DNA of 64,000 nucleotides from NCBI GenBank assembly GCA_949128115.1, contig OX421963.1:88545602-88609601 (forward strand), written 5' to 3'. This stretch comes from Anaspis maculata (Eukaryota > Arthropoda > Insecta > Coleoptera > Scraptiidae). The position numbers and the translations under genes are program-made. This document shows positions 1 through 11,949 of the stretch, piece by piece (the stretch's first letter is position 1; every line of letters begins with the position of its first letter). The notes beneath the pieces are model-generated. The model ran no database searches. It had not been told where the DNA came from and saw only the letters and a program-made list of their open reading frames with translations.

Positions 1-1182
1 TCCTCCCATCCCCCCTTCTTTTGACCCCATTTGAACTTCTTTTGATAGTTGAGCCCTTGACACATATAATCAATCTTGTCCTGAGCACTGGCGACTTCCC
101 TGATGCTCTGAAAATCTCTGAAATACGACCAATTTTCAAAAGCGGCGACAAAACCGAGGTTTCCAATTACCGCCCAATAGCAATTCTATCCAATGTTAGT
201 AAAGTTGTTGAAAAAATCATATATAACAGATTGATCAATTTTTTTGACCATCATCGCTTGCTGTCGGAGTTTCAAAACGGTTTTAGAAGTGGAAAGTCCA
301 CAACAAGGGCTGCCTACCAGGCCCTAACTGAAATCATAAAATCGAAAAATAAAAGTCAAGAAACTCTGCTGATGTCCTTGGATTTATCCAAGGCATTTGA
401 CCGGGTGGAACACAGTATTTTATTGAATAAACTTGAGTGTTACGGAGTAAGGGGAGTATGTCTTAAACTTATCGAGACATATCTAAAAGAGAGAAAACAA
501 GCTGTGGTTGAGTATGACGCGCAGGGAAGAAAAATCAAGTCAAATTACTTGGAGATCAGGAAGGGGAGTACCTCAAGGCTCCATTTTAGGACCACTCCTG
601 TATCTCATTTACACGAATGATCTACAAGCTGTCACAAATAAAATAATGATTCAATACGCTGATGACACATCGCTGGTTTTCAGTGGAGATTCCATGAATG
701 AGGCTAGCCTGGAAGCGTGGAATACACTAAACTCTCTGGAGAAATGGTTCGCCGCGAATAAGTTGACCCTCAATTCAGAAAAAACTACGCTCGTAAAATT
801 TGATTACAAAAAAAATAGTAATGTAGGGGACATGCCCGCCAACAGTTTGTTCGGTTTCAAATTACAAACCTCCACAAAATTCCTTGGTATTTTCATTGAT
901 CACAGGTTAGACTGGTCGGTGCATGTGGACAAGGTGTCTTCGGCTTTGGCCAGTTATTGCTACGCTATTAGACAGATTTCCCAGCTTGTTGGTGTTGAAA
1001 GTGCCTTGACCGCCTATCATGCCCTGGCTGAGTCGAGAATCAGGTACGGTGTGGTTCTCTGGGGTAATTCAGGAGACATGCAACGGATTCTAATTCTACA
1101 AAAAAGAATGCTTAGAGCAATATTCAAACTGCATCCCAGAGAAAGTTGTAGACCATATTTCAGGAGGGGAATACTCACTGTA
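1..1182 (+). pseudogene. CR1/Jockey-like LINE reverse transcriptase, 5' portion of split ORF
   Basis: This is the reverse transcriptase region of a non-LTR retrotransposon, which would copy element RNA at a nicked chromosomal target. The frame starting near base 3 carries the RT motifs [34 protein letters not shown] and [12 protein letters not shown] frameshift lies in the G run at 563-566, and the next frame carries [19 protein letters not shown] and the catalytic QYADDTS (YADD codons 655-666). The thumb and C-terminal part continue to about 1180, where a palindromic transposon interrupts the gene; the same frame resumes at 2362. The N-terminal endonuclease would lie left of the window. The frameshift and the insertion make this copy dead. 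The YADD box and motif order are seen directly; the CR1/Jockey-type assignment comes from general resemblance. Confidence 0.88.
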
Positions 1183-2359
1183 CAGGGTGATTCATGAGTG
1201 ACCTTACATAGGCTAATGGGAGATAGAGGACTTCGAGGCGAGTCAGGATCCACTGAAGAAATTTTATTTTCTCCGATGGTTACGAAGATACAGGGTGTTT
1301 TGTGTGTTTCGTATGAAACTTTGATAAGCGATATTTCTGAAACGGCCAGAAGTATTTTGTTGAAATTCACCAGTAATATTTCTCTGTTGGAACTCATCCC
1401 GAAGCCATACCGGGTAAGTCAAAATTCAGGGCCGGGCTAGAAAAAAGGTGCCCCTTTTTTGTTTCATCAAAAAGTACATTTTCTGACCGCTTTTCTAACA
1501 AACTGCTATCGGATTCAAAAAGCTAAGGAAAAATGCTTTAAGAATCACTCTTTAATTTAGATGGCACACCTAAACCGTTTCGACAATAAAATTAAAAGTA
1601 AAATTTGTGGGTGAGTTCCCATTTTCGACCGGACATAATCGACTCATTGTTTGATCGAATTCATTTAAATTCATTTTTTGGCTTGTCTCTGTTGAATAGA
1701 ATAGAAGGGCTTGGTTGAAAAAAAATTTCAGAGCTGACAATTTTTTTTTGTGATAAAATCGAGAGCGAAACCAAAATTAGACTCGATTTGATCGTCAAAA
1801 AAAAATTTCCGGCTATGGAATTTTTCTTACTACCAAGCCCTTCTGTTCCACAGAGACAAGCTAAAAAATGAATTTTAATGAATTCAATCAAACAATGAGT
1901 CGATTATGTCCGGTCAAAAATGGAAACTTACCCACAAATATTACTTTTAATTTTTTTGTCGAAACGGTCTAGGTGTGCCATCTAAATTGAAGAGTGGTTC
2001 TTGAAGCATTTTTTCTTAGCTTTTCGAATCCGATAACAGTTTTTCAGAAAAGCGGTCAGAAAATGTACTTTTCGATCAAATAAAAAAGGGGCACATTTTT
2101 TCAATTCCGGCCCTGGATTTTGACTCACCCGGTATGACTTCTGGATAAGTTCCAGCAGAGAAATATTACTGGTAAATTTCATCACAATATCTTCAGCCGT
2201 TTCAGAATTATCGCTGATCAAAGTTTCACACGAAACAAACAAAACACCCTGTATCTTCGTAACCAATGGAGAAAACAAAATTTCCTCAGTGGATCCTGAC
2301 TCGCCTCGAAGTCCTCTATCTCCCATTAGCCTATGTAAGGTCACTCATGAATCACCCTG
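1183..2359. mobile_element. FB1: palindromic (foldback) DNA transposon, Tc1/mariner-like ends
   Basis: The left end CAGGGTGATTCATGAGTGAC is mirrored by GTCACTCATGAATCACCCTG at the right end. The two arms, about 580 bp each, stay complementary to a centre near 1771. Apparent reading frames at 1198-1440 (+) and 1982-2344 (-) are the same sequence on the two arms and so are not a gene. TA flanks both ends (1181-1182, 2360-2361), as expected for Tc1/mariner-type insertion. The element plus one TA is 1179 bp, a multiple of three, and the RT frame is the same on both sides, so its removal would rejoin the host LINE reading frame. No transposase is seen, so it is non-autonomous. Confidence 0.88.
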
Positions 2360-2361
2360 TA

Positions 2362-2830
2362 TTTGGTCTCTATGTGTACGAGGTGGTGATATTCATCCTA
2401 AAAAACCCGTCATTATTTGCAGAAAACATCCGCCAGCACGACTACAACACAAGAGATAAGAATAGCTTGAAAGGCGAGAAGATCAACTTCACATATCTAC
2501 AAAAAAACTGTACATATAATATACTAAAGATATACAATCATTTTTCTACATATATCACAGGTTTACCCCTCGAATCATTAAGACCAAAACTTAAATCTTT
2601 TTTAATTGCCAAGGGCTACTATTCGGTGGAAGAATTCCTGAATGACGATGTGCGTTTTTGAAGTGTTTTGTTTTGTTCGATGTTTTTATTCATATTTATT
2701 TATTTATTTATTTATTTATTTATTGCTTTTATTTATACATACTTTGTACATATATTTTTATTTATACTTCATGCTTATACTTATTAAATTTCATGCTTTT
2801 ATCACCAAATGCAAGGTTTCTCTGAAAAAT
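2362..2830 (+). pseudogene. LINE reverse transcriptase C-terminus and 3' end (continuation past FB1)
   Basis: The open frame from 2362 to 2661 continues the split LINE ORF. Its residues FGLYVYEVVIFI, followed by HDYNTRDKNSL and YNHFSTYITGLP, match the style of LINE ORF2 C-terminal tails. A stop follows DDVRF at 2659-2661. Downstream lies AT-rich 3' UTR with a (TTTA)n microsatellite at about 2694-2724, a common LINE tail feature. The reading phase matches the part left of FB1. A target-site duplication could not be tested because the 5' end is outside the window. Confidence 0.75.
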
Positions 2831-2899
2831 GGTCATTAACCGCCGCACTATAAGCCTTATCAGACGCTCAATCCAGAAAAGTACCGCGGGTATAGACGA

Positions 2900-3190
2900 G
2901 ATACTTTACGAGATCGGTTTTGACCCTCCTAGAGGCCGATGAGTTGTTACTCTGAGTGGCAATCCCCTCTAGGATGTCGAGTCAGAGCCCTCCGACGACG
3001 AGTTCCAGCCCTCCGCCAGGTCGATGTGCCGAGGCCCTTCCGGTGTTGAGTTCCGACCCTTCTCCAAGTCGTCGAGTTGGGACCCGTTGACGAAGAGTTT
3101 CGAACCCTCTCCTCTCCAGGATGATGAGTCGCGTCCCTTCGACGACGAGTTTTAACCCCCTCGAGGATGTCGAGTTGAAACCCCTAAATG
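2900..3190. repeat. Degenerate GC-rich minisatellite
   Basis: A short phrase of the type GACGACGAGTT...CCCTCC recurs about ten times at roughly 21-30 bp spacing with many substitutions and indels. Examples are GACGACGAGTTCCAGCCCTC near 2994 and GACGACGAGTTTTAACCCCC near 3141. No long open frame is maintained through it. I read it as an old tandem repeat. The exact period needs a self-alignment. Confidence 0.5.
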
Positions 3191-5299
3191 ATCCAGGCCC
3201 GATAGAAATAAGGTCTCTCGTTTCGGTTCTCGTGTGGCGGAGTGATGACCTCGACGAGCGGAGGGTTAGTCTTGGTGAGTTGGGATTCTGAGTTCTGATT
3301 CAGAGTTCTGAATATGCCTGCACGGGCTGGTATCTGCGCTACTGTCTGCCATCAGGTACAGCCACTGTTAGGCCTCGTCCTTAGGTGGATACCTTCATAG
3401 AAAGGTATTTGCACTCTTGGGCCCTCTAGACTTGGCGTTGTGACTGCGGTACTCAGAGCACCGGACCTAGTGGGTTTGATCTGGAAACTCGCGGGTGAGC
3501 TTCCTCTGCGTTTCTAAAGCTCCTAGTTATTCGAAAAATTTTAATTTTGCGAACTACGGGAAAAATCAAGTAATTGGAATGAAATAGAATCGCGTTTGTA
3601 TCGGGGTTCGGACCCTGCCGTAGAGTCGTAATTGTTGATCGGATTGATGGAACCCCCCCCTTTCTCCTTGAAACTAATCATTTTGTCTTAGCGCCACGAC
3701 AGTTTCTGATATTTCCATGTAGAGCTTGTTACGGGAATGAAGACGTTCTTATTCGAAATTGATGAATTCAGTCCGCTACCCAATGACGCCACCGTTCAGA
3801 TAGGGACTTTGTAAAAATGAATTGTTATTAGGGCTCGATCAGGAATAGTGTAGACGGCGATTATTTCGTGTTAGGGCAAAGATTATTTCGACGCCTCTCC
3901 GCATCGGCTTTTCGGCGAACACCCTGTATAGTCAATTCTCTGCGTTTTGTTTCTCCTGACTGCGGTCTTCTTTCACAAACTGCTAAACAACAACGAACTA
4001 GCGCGTATACGGGGCGTGCTCAAAAAGTTCTTACAATTAAGTTTGTACCTTGGCTTGAGTAATTGTTTCGCGCTCACCATCGGTTCGAAAATTTTTGGAA
4101 GGGTGAAAGACGGTTCAACATTTCCGGTTATAGGCACTCGCGACCGCGGGAATCTTTCTAAGCGTTGGGGGCGACTCACAGTGAAAAGAGGGAATAGGCC
4201 CCCACAAAGGCAGCCACATCCAATCCGTTCCAAACGGGCAAAAGAGACCATGGCCCAAAAAGAAGCAATAGCCTTTGAAAAGAATGCCACAATATGGTGG
4301 GCTACCATACACACACCGGCCCACAAATCTTTGATGGCACTCTTGGTCGAAGTCAATCTCCCCTTTTCTCAGTGTCTAGAAGCCGGGCCTAACTCTAACA
4401 TAACCTCTAACAGTAACATAAATGTTGGATCTGATTTAATCACAAAAAGAACTTTGAACCCGAAAACCAGTCAGAATTAAATGTGGGTCAAGGTGTAGAA
4501 TCAGGTGTTCGTCGGAGGGTTGGGGTGCTGGAACGTCTGGAATAATTAGGGGAAATTTATCTTTTCGGGAATAGCTTAGATCTTTTAGATATTTTAGCCT
4601 ACGTTGTGAAGGTAGGACAAGGAATAGGAGCGAGCCATTATTCCAACATCTTGACTTTAACATAGAGGTCAATAGATTGATGTTATGTTGAAAATTTATA
4701 CTGTGTCTTATTGCGTTCAAACTCGTAGTCAGACCTATCTCAACAATCTCGAGAGCTCTATCATCGAACAACAAGAAGAGAGGCACAACGGGATGTCGTC
4801 CTGATACTAGATGATCATCGGCCAGGCGGTTCCAAAAGCGGGAATCTGGATTTAATTCAATTAAGTTGAATTAAATAGAAGTATAATGGGTTGCCTACTC
4901 ATACAGGGGTTCACGAGGATAGCTTAGGTCGTTTCACTACCCTTTGCTTGTTATGGTGGAAAATTTCAGTGGAATGATCAGGCTTTGAGGTCCGTCTTTG
5001 TGAAGTAAGAGTCCATAATGCTCGTTCTCTTGTCGAACGGAGCAGCAATGGGATGAATACAGGATATGCAAGTGATATTTTGACGACTCGGACTTTTCGA
5101 ACGTCTGTCGCTTGCTGCACGTAAATATCAACAACCAGCCTACAGCAAGGCCGAACTTACAATGAGAATGAGAGAAAGGACCGTTACTGGAGCTTATGAG
5201 CCCAGCCCACCCGTTTTATACCTACCTCCTCGAATTTTTGGTTCTAAGAACAAAACATTCATCAAAGCTTAATCGTGACAAAGCTCCGCGTATACTTTG
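3191..5299. other. Unassigned intergenic stretch
   Basis: I recognise no gene here. The longest plus frames (3868-4062, 3947-4480) give proteins without known motifs. A motif ACACCCTGTATAG at about 3919 matches the right tip of FB6 and could be a transposon-end remnant. Minus frames such as 4436-4786 are not supported by any motif. Confidence 0.4.
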
Positions 5300-5900
5300 T
5301 CATTTCCGCGTGTGAGAGCCGAACCGGTGGCGGCGATGGCCGGTCCCGAAACTTCCGCCCATAAATCCCGCAGGAAAAGACAGAAGAAGCTCGCGTCGGC
5401 GAGAATCTAGGACGCTCGGGACACAGCGCAGAGCGCAACGACGGCGGCGATATGTTATATCGCCGATGAGGCTAATATCCTGCTGGCTCGGAGAGTTGCA
5501 CGCCTCATGACTTCCACCTTTTACCGGGGCGCGCATTCAAAATGTCAGCCAGCTGCTAGAGAGCAGAGGCAGGAACGAAGAACAACGGTCTCGCGGTTCC
5601 TGCTGCGGCGTGCGGTCTCGCGGTTCCTGCTGCGGCGTCATTTACTGCCGCGGGTGATGACCCGGCAAATGCGAGAGCATTAGCATCATCCACGCATAAT
5701 ACCAGCGTGCTCTACTACCATCCACCAAAGTGGATGGATAACTTCGTGCGTATGCAGGGAAACGCAAATTTCCAAAACTTTATCGTCGTGCACTCGTGCC
5801 GTAGCAGGACGCACGCAGGAGGAAGGAGCAGGAACCAGGAAAATTACTGGCTCCGTCGGTTTTAATGGCCCACCGACATTAATTCCGGCAGGCGCTCGCG
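5300..5900. other. GC-rich stretch with a 27-bp tandem duplication
   Basis: Base composition becomes markedly GC- and CpG-rich compared with both sides. A 27-bp unit beginning CGGTCTCGCGGTTCCTGCTG is repeated twice in tandem at 5586-5639. No coding motif is seen in the minus frame 5300-5536. It could be an undermethylated regulatory region of a host gene outside the window, but nothing here proves that. Confidence 0.35.
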
Positions 5901-7070
5901 CAAGGGCCGAGCCAAGTTCGTGAATGTCGCAGAGATCAATTGCTCTTTAAAAGGAACCCGTGTAGTATTTCAAGGGGGCGCGGATCCTATCTTGGAAATT
6001 AAACCGTGAAGATTACAAATGTAAAGGTTTGTTCGTAATTGCTCCAAGTTCTGAATCGATATACCTTGGAAGTGCTTTAGGGTACGAGTATAATGCCCAA
6101 CTTTATAGCAATGTTGACAGGTAGCAGTAGCGCAACACGAATATAGTTCCTACCTAACACTTTAAAAAGTTGCTCCAAGCGAAACCGATATCGAACTTCG
6201 CTTGATGCTGCTACTGCTGCTGCTGCTGGCTGCTAGGCGCTGGAACAGTTTTGAATTACTGGCATCGCATGTAGTAGGTATAGGGTGGCTTTGTATGTCG
6301 GCATCAGTCAAATTAAACAGTCAGCCCTAATATGTAAGTGATAGCTTCAATATTCTCCCCGACATGATGGCATACCTTCTATATCGAAAACGAGGAGGGA
6401 GTGTTGTCGTTATTTGCTTAGGATATTTGGATAGGGCCGACCTTTGGATGTGTGTGTAAATAAGTTCTGTTGATGTTGGAATATAAAAAATCTTAAATTC
6501 GAGCCGGGGTCGGGTTTAATGCATTATTAAAGCAAACACCGGGCGAGTGTAAGTTCCTTTTTTATTGCCTCGGAGTCGACCGTTTTCAGCGGAGCCGAAC
6601 GCAAATCAGCGAGCGGCAGTGGCGGCGCGGCGCACACAATAAATATATCCAACGCGAATTATGCCAGAGGACACGAATGCTAATTTGCCCCGCAACTGGA
6701 ATAAACAGGCTTGTCATTATGGATGGATACAAGTAGGGTGCTAACCAAAGACGTTTTATATATTGAAACTAGACTGCTGGACCCTATACCAACCCTATGC
6801 TTATCATGGTTACCGCATAAGGAAGAAATCGACCTATTATATACATGGTTGCCATATCAAACTATAATATACCTACATCATCAAACTTGGGTCCTTTTTT
6901 ATAACTCTTGGATCGAGGGCCCTAAATCTGGATGGGAGCAAATTCAGGAAGCACGCAGTCGATACTTTTTCATTAGACCAAAATTCCAACTACCTACTTT
7001 CTATGTTTCTCCTTTTATTTAGCACTGCCAGGAAGAAAAAAAATTGCAAAATTGAAATCATCATTGAAAA
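5901..7070. other. Unassigned stretch, includes CTG microsatellite
   Basis: A CTG-rich microsatellite lies at about 6206-6234. A plus frame of 103 codons at 6711-7022 has no family motif I recognise and starts without clear context, so I do not call it a gene. Nothing else could be identified. Confidence 0.35.
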
Positions 7071-7114
7071 ACGTGATACGTGGAATCATTGATACGTTGT
7101 GTCACGTATCACGT
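7071..7114. other. Short perfect hairpin
   Basis: ACGTGATACG at 7071-7080 is the exact reverse complement of CGTATCACGT at 7105-7114, leaving a 24-nt loop. The stem is 10 bp. It may be a fragment of a MITE end or an incidental hairpin; no function is inferred. Confidence 0.4.
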
Positions 7115-8006
7115 CTTGCTACGCGCCAGCTAAGCAAACTTGAAGAGGGCCCCCAAAATGGGGGTAGCCAAAGCCCTTGCGGACCCGTGCGTGGCAGCCT
7201 TTTTGCTGATAGGCAAAACCAGCTGCCCCTTGTCGAAGAGCACCATTGGGTCAGGATGATCCTGGATCCAGGGTGATGTCAAGATGGGTCGCGGCCGCCA
7301 GAATCTAGTTTTCCTGGTGCCCCCAGAGCTTGACAACGATTCGAGGGGGGCCACCACGTCGGAAAGGGCGGCATCGCTGTAACACAATGCCAGATCAGAT
7401 CCAGAACACACTCGACTCAAGAAACGGAATAAATACGAATACGGAACCCAACTGGGATGCACAGGCCCTCCAGGTGAGCGGACCTTAGCCATGGTGAAAT
7501 TTTGACGTTTGCCTTTTGGATGTTAGATACACTTTCAGCGAAGCAAGTGACGCAATGTCAATCGTGACAGGCAAATGTCAGGGCGGCAGGAACGTCAATA
7601 TGACAAATGCCTAGTAACAACCAGGCCGGAATCCAGCGCGCTGATCAAATATCAAAAGAAACAATACTCAGAAAAGCGGTTCAACACAATAAAAATTGAA
7701 CTACGGCCCACAGCGAGCGAAAGGCTCAGCTGTCGCCAAACTCTGGCGTGGTGGCGGTTCTCTCGAAGACCACTGAGCCGGTGTTTGTTTTTAACAACAA
7801 AAATAATATAAACATCGAACACAACATATCAAAATGACAACAAAACATCAACAGACAACACAAGAAGGCATTTCACGATTAAAGCTGCCACAGATCTAAG
7901 GCAAAATAGATTTTTTCTCTACGTTTGCGTCTGCTCGTTTACGATATCAGTTTATAAAAATTTTTCAATGGAGCACCCTGTAAAAATATTTTGCGAAACA
8001 AGACTT
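7115..8006. other. Unassigned stretch
   Basis: Contains overlapping frames on both strands (7052-7276 +, 7130-7492 -, 7575-7811 +), none with a recognisable domain. The minus frame of 120 codons at 7130-7492 is the longest but lacks motifs. A GAGCACCCTGTA motif at about 7971 resembles Tc1/mariner-type tips seen elsewhere in the window. Confidence 0.3.
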
Positions 8007-8140
8007 AAGCCCCCCAGTTCATATAACGGCGAATCACGAATTGCGCGAATCTGGCCAATATCTGACAGTCATTTGAAATTGGCCAATAGGAACAGCACTT
8101 TTCTACAAATTCGCAATTCGCCGCTATATGAATCGGGCTT
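8007..8140. mobile_element. Small hairpin MITE
   Basis: The sequence starting AAGCCCCCCAGTTCATATAA pairs with the reverse complement of TATATGAATCGGGCTT at the other end, and pairing continues inward through GGCGAAT and TTGGCCAAT blocks. Total length is about 134 bp. It has no coding capacity. This is typical of a miniature inverted-repeat element, but no target duplication was established. Confidence 0.5.
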
Positions 8141-8499
8141 GATGCAGTAGTTGTTTTACAGTCGTTATACAAGTGTTCATTAGGACCACAACACGCCCAC
8201 ATGTTCCTGCCTTGTCAAAGGTTCCAGACGATCGAAGGAAGTGATAGCCCTGAGTGTCATTTACGGCAAGTTTTTTCATGAAAAAGTTTTTTCAGCCATA
8301 ATGCATTATTTTCAAATTTGAATGCAGTACATGAACACTGGAAGAATCGGCGTGAAAAAAAAACGGTAATACAAAAAAATCACAACTTTTGAAAAAACCG
8401 CACTACGATCAAAATTCTAAAAATGTTTGGAGATATTGATATGAGCTTTTCAAAACTGCACTCAGAAAAAATCGGAGATTTTTTCCACAGACCGGTTTT

Positions 8500-8820
8500 G
8501 CACTTCTTCTGTTTCCACCCTGTACAGCCCACTCCACGTCGTTGAACCTCAGTACCATCCAAGTACCTTACAGCCAAAAGAACACGCTATCCAACATGAC
8601 CACGATTTCCCAAATCGGTCCGTTTTTCCCGACATATCCACATTTGAAGTGAGGCAAAATTTTCGAGTGAATCACTTCAATTGTTGCCCAGTTTATTTGG
8701 ATATAGATAACCAGCGGCAGAGGTCCAGAACTTTGCCTGGATTTTGAGGTAATATTGGCTACCGTCTGCCAAATAGCTTTGGAGAAGTCAGTTTCGGCCG
8801 TTTCACCTGTATTTGGCAAA
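8500..8820. repeat. Dispersed repeat fragment (shared with 22.7 kb and 39.5 kb)
   Basis: The block around CACTTCAATTGTTG (about 8675) recurs in diverged form near 22825 (CTTTCAATTGTTGAGCAGTT) and near 39580 (CACTTCAATTGTTGAGTAGT), in the first two places next to an AAAATTTTCGA motif. Three copies in one window indicate an interspersed repeat. Its borders and class are unclear, and a CACCCTGTA motif at about 8515 may mark one edge. Confidence 0.45.
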
Positions 8821-10154
8821 AATTTTATTTTCCGAAAAGTTATTGGACATATTTTTAGCGCACTTCTCCAAACGGGAAGGCGCTTTTGTCCTCGCTTTGT
8901 CCGTCCGTCCGTCCGTCACAGCATCTAGTCCTAGACGAAAAGGTTTTTGCGAAAAATTTTTACTCCATTGGGTAGCTCATGACCTTATATCCCGAACCAA
9001 GAAAAATCTCGACGAAATAATGATAAACAATGACAATAATAACAATTTAGTGTGACACGGCATCGCCGTTGAATGCTGCATTTCAGAAGCCGGCCTGATC
9101 TCGAAAGTTATCACATGCGAGGATGTACCCGATCTTATCATTTTACCATAAAACATATGCGGAGTTATATTTAGAGGAGGCGTTGAACTTTATTTTAATG
9201 AAAATTTCACATCAGTGCGAGGTGCAGGCCAATAGTTATTAATTTTTGAAAATGACTCCGAAACTACGGCTCGGCCGCAAATGATTTATTCGTTGCTTGC
9301 TTGTGCTTGATATCCTTTCCTCCGAACAAAACGAAATTCAATACAGAAAATATTTCAACTCGAATGGGTAGCTCATGGTCTTGGTACGCGAATCAAGAGA
9401 AATTTTGCCGAAATAATCATGAAAAATTACAAAAATAACATTTTGGTGTAGGGCGGCTTCGCCGATCAAGTGCTGGCATTCGCGGTAAGATGTAGAAAGT
9501 TGCGATATGCAGGCAACTACAATTTCTTAATGAAATACATCACTGCATGTACGGCATTATATTTAGAGAACAATTTGAACTTTCTTATGACAAAAACCCC
9601 ACTTCGATCCGACCGTCGGGTCAATTGTTATCAATTTTTGAAAACGACCGCAAAGCCACGGCTCGGCGCATATTACACGACCCTACAAATTTAAAATCAG
9701 ACGTGCCGAAATAGTAATTGACCATTTTGAAATAGCCAATACTAGGTACCTAAAGGATAATGGCACTCAAATTACGAAACATGTTCGCTCAATAACAAAA
9801 AAAAAGTAGGTGGGTATCACTAAAAATCATGTCACAGGCTACCATTTTTTCGGTTTTTCCATAAAAAAGAAATGTTCCAATTCAAAACTGAACCCGATAT
9901 TCGTGTTCAGGAGGTCGAAATCAGTTGGAAAACATTTTTTTATATAAGTAACAGAATGACGCTTATGTGGCCGGTTTGTCTGTCTGTCTGTCTGTCTGTG
10001 CGAGTCCGTGCAGAAATTAAGACGCTGTACTCCTTCTCGAGAATTGAAACAAGAGTCTTGGAACTTTTTTCCGATTATTAGCTGATGTCCCCAAGTGTGG
10101 CCAATGGGCACTATTTTTGTTATCCATACATCGTTATCATTATTCTCAAAAAAC

Positions 10155-10467
10155 CCGGCCGGTAGCGCGGCGGACTCCGTCTTTGGAAGCAATTCCAGGG
10201 ATCGTGGGTTCGAATCCGGCCTGGGCCAGGTGAAAATTTTCATGCGCTCTTTAGTACCTTGGCGTGTACCACCGTGCAGTCACGTCAAGGGAAAAATTGT
10301 GAAACGAGAAGGACACCGAAAAAAGGGTGCTAATAACCTCGCTGTTGATGCGTCCATAAAATGGTGGGTGGTGTGGGAATCACCCGGCGTCGCTCTTAGC
10401 CTACTAAGACAGCGCTAAGGAGGTACTGCCAGTGACTACACGGATACCCGCCCACCGCAAAAAAAAA
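10155..10467 (+). mobile_element. tRNA-derived SINE with 16-bp target-site duplication
   Basis: The head resembles a tRNA gene, with an A-box-like TAGCGCGGCGG and a B box GGTTCGAATCC at 10207-10217, which would act as an internal RNA polymerase III promoter. The body of about 240 bp ends in an A-rich tail. The insertion is bracketed by a perfect 16-bp direct repeat ATTATTCTCAAAAAAC at 10139-10154 and 10468-10483. The internal box at 10325-10356 (GGGTGCTAATAACC...GTTGATGC) also occurs near the 3' end of the full-length LINE at 28717-28750, suggesting shared recognition by a LINE reverse transcriptase. It sits inside element A copy 1. The tRNA-like head would not make a functional tRNA. Confidence 0.9.
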
Positions 10468-10954
10468 ATTATTCTCAAAAAACAGAGATCTCCTGTGCAC
10501 TTCGATGAAGTTGAACTTCTTCTCGGGAACTAAAGCTACAGCCCTTGAAGATTGAACTTTATCCGGTGGATAGCTTAGGTTCTCAAGGACCAAATAGGCA
10601 GAATGGCTTTCATAATTCGGCCGCCATCTTGGCTGCCATATTGAAATTTTTTCGGTTTTTCGATAAAAAAGAAATGTTCCAATTCAAAAGTGAACCCGAT
10701 ATTCGTGTTCAGGAGGTCAAAATCAGTTGGAGAACATTTTTTTATATAAGTAACAGAATGACGCTCATGTGGCCGGTTTGTCTGTCTGTCTGTCCGAGTC
10801 CGTGCAGAAATTAAGACGCTGTACTCCTTCTCGAGAATTGAAACAAGAGTCTTGGAACTTTTTTCCGATTAGCGATTAATAGCTGATGTCTCCAAGGGTG
10901 GCCAATGGGCACTATTTTTGTTATCCATACATCGTTATCATAATTCTCAAAAAA

Positions 10955-11949
10955 AAAATCTTTATTTTTTCTACCACCTTCGACACCGAACTGCTTTGTC
11001 CGACTTGAGACTGGTCTAAACAAGTTGGAGCTCGTCATCCTAAGAAAATCGATAGTCTGGTGGTGTAAGATTTTACGAATGCCCAATCACCGCCTCCCAA
11101 AAATATGTTACGATCGACGGAAAACTGGGAACTGGGTGTCACAGTTCAGGGTCTTGATGCAAACAAACAACTTGAGTGAAATGTGGGAGAGGCAGAGTTT
11201 TTCGTTTACTGAGGAGCATTTAGAATCACAACTTGAATTGGTGGAAAAAAGTTTTTGTGTTGTGGACAGGGTGACTGCTTACGAATCTCGTTACAATTGT
11301 ACATACAAAGATTTTCTGACTAGCAACGATGCAGAACATTACTTGAACCTTGATATTCACCTGAACAAAATTCGAACCATCTGCCAAACCAGATTGCACA
11401 GCAAAATGTTTCTAAGACTGTATCTAAATCAAACAAAATACCTCGTCAACCTGTCCGAAAAATGCACGCTATGTAACCTGAACGCAACAGAAGATATCTA
11501 CCACATAATATGTGAATTCCCGGTTCTCTCTTCTTTTCGAACTTCTTGGCTATCTTCCTATTCGTTGCATAAGGTACAACCCCATAACTTACATTTGACT
11601 CTTTTTCAATCCATTACAAAGGAAAAGATCAATGATATTTGTGGTTTTTTGACAAGGGCTCTGAAGTTTAGGCGAGATATCATAACGGGAACCTATTAAG
11701 TTTTTATTTTTATTTCAATTGTTCAAAATATTTTACTGTACTCGCTAATGTTATAGGCTTTGATTCTCATCACTACCTATTTTGATTCTTTGGCCACCCA
11801 GAAGTTTATATTCTTATTTTTCCAGGATTTGGAATAATTTCCACTCAGCTGTGTGATCTGTATATTTTTATTTGAATTTCTTTTTAGTTTATGAAAGATA
11901 CCGGATCTATTGTACACCTATGAGGTAAAGACAATAAAGTATTAATAAT
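10955..11949 (+). mobile_element. 5'-truncated LINE insertion inside element A
   Basis: Element A sequence is interrupted between two copies of ATTCTCAAAAAA (10943-10954 and 11950-11961), which I read as a 12-bp target-site duplication. The inserted piece carries the C-terminal coding part of a LINE ORF2 and a 3' UTR ending in a TTAATAAT-like tail after AATAAAG. Lacking the RT and endonuclease regions, it is a typical dead-on-arrival 5' truncation. Confidence 0.8.
10971..11699 (+). pseudogene. LINE ORF2 C-terminal fragment with zinc-knuckle-like motif
   Basis: The frame is open from about 10971 to a stop at 11697-11699. It begins inside the thumb/linker region (LPPSTPNCFVRLETGLNKLE) and includes WWCKILRMPNHRLPKICY, both typical of the tail of a LINE ORF2. 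The C-terminal CTLCNLNATEDIYHIIC is a CCHC-like knuckle of the kind LINEs use for nucleic-acid binding. The RT core is missing because the insertion is 5'-truncated. No stop or frameshift is seen within the remaining part, which suggests a young insertion. Without a promoter or start codon it is not expected to be functional. Confidence 0.82.

Noticed and set aside
1017..1397. Minus-strand ORF across the FB1 left border
   Set aside because: It spans the junction between the LINE and the transposon, so it cannot be an ancestral gene.
7130..7492. Minus-strand 120-codon ORF as a host gene
   Set aside because: No motif, no splice context and overlapping plus-strand frames of similar quality.
10155..10230. 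Functional tRNA gene
   Set aside because: B box is good, but the sequence cannot form a proper acceptor stem and is the head of a SINE with target duplication and A tail.
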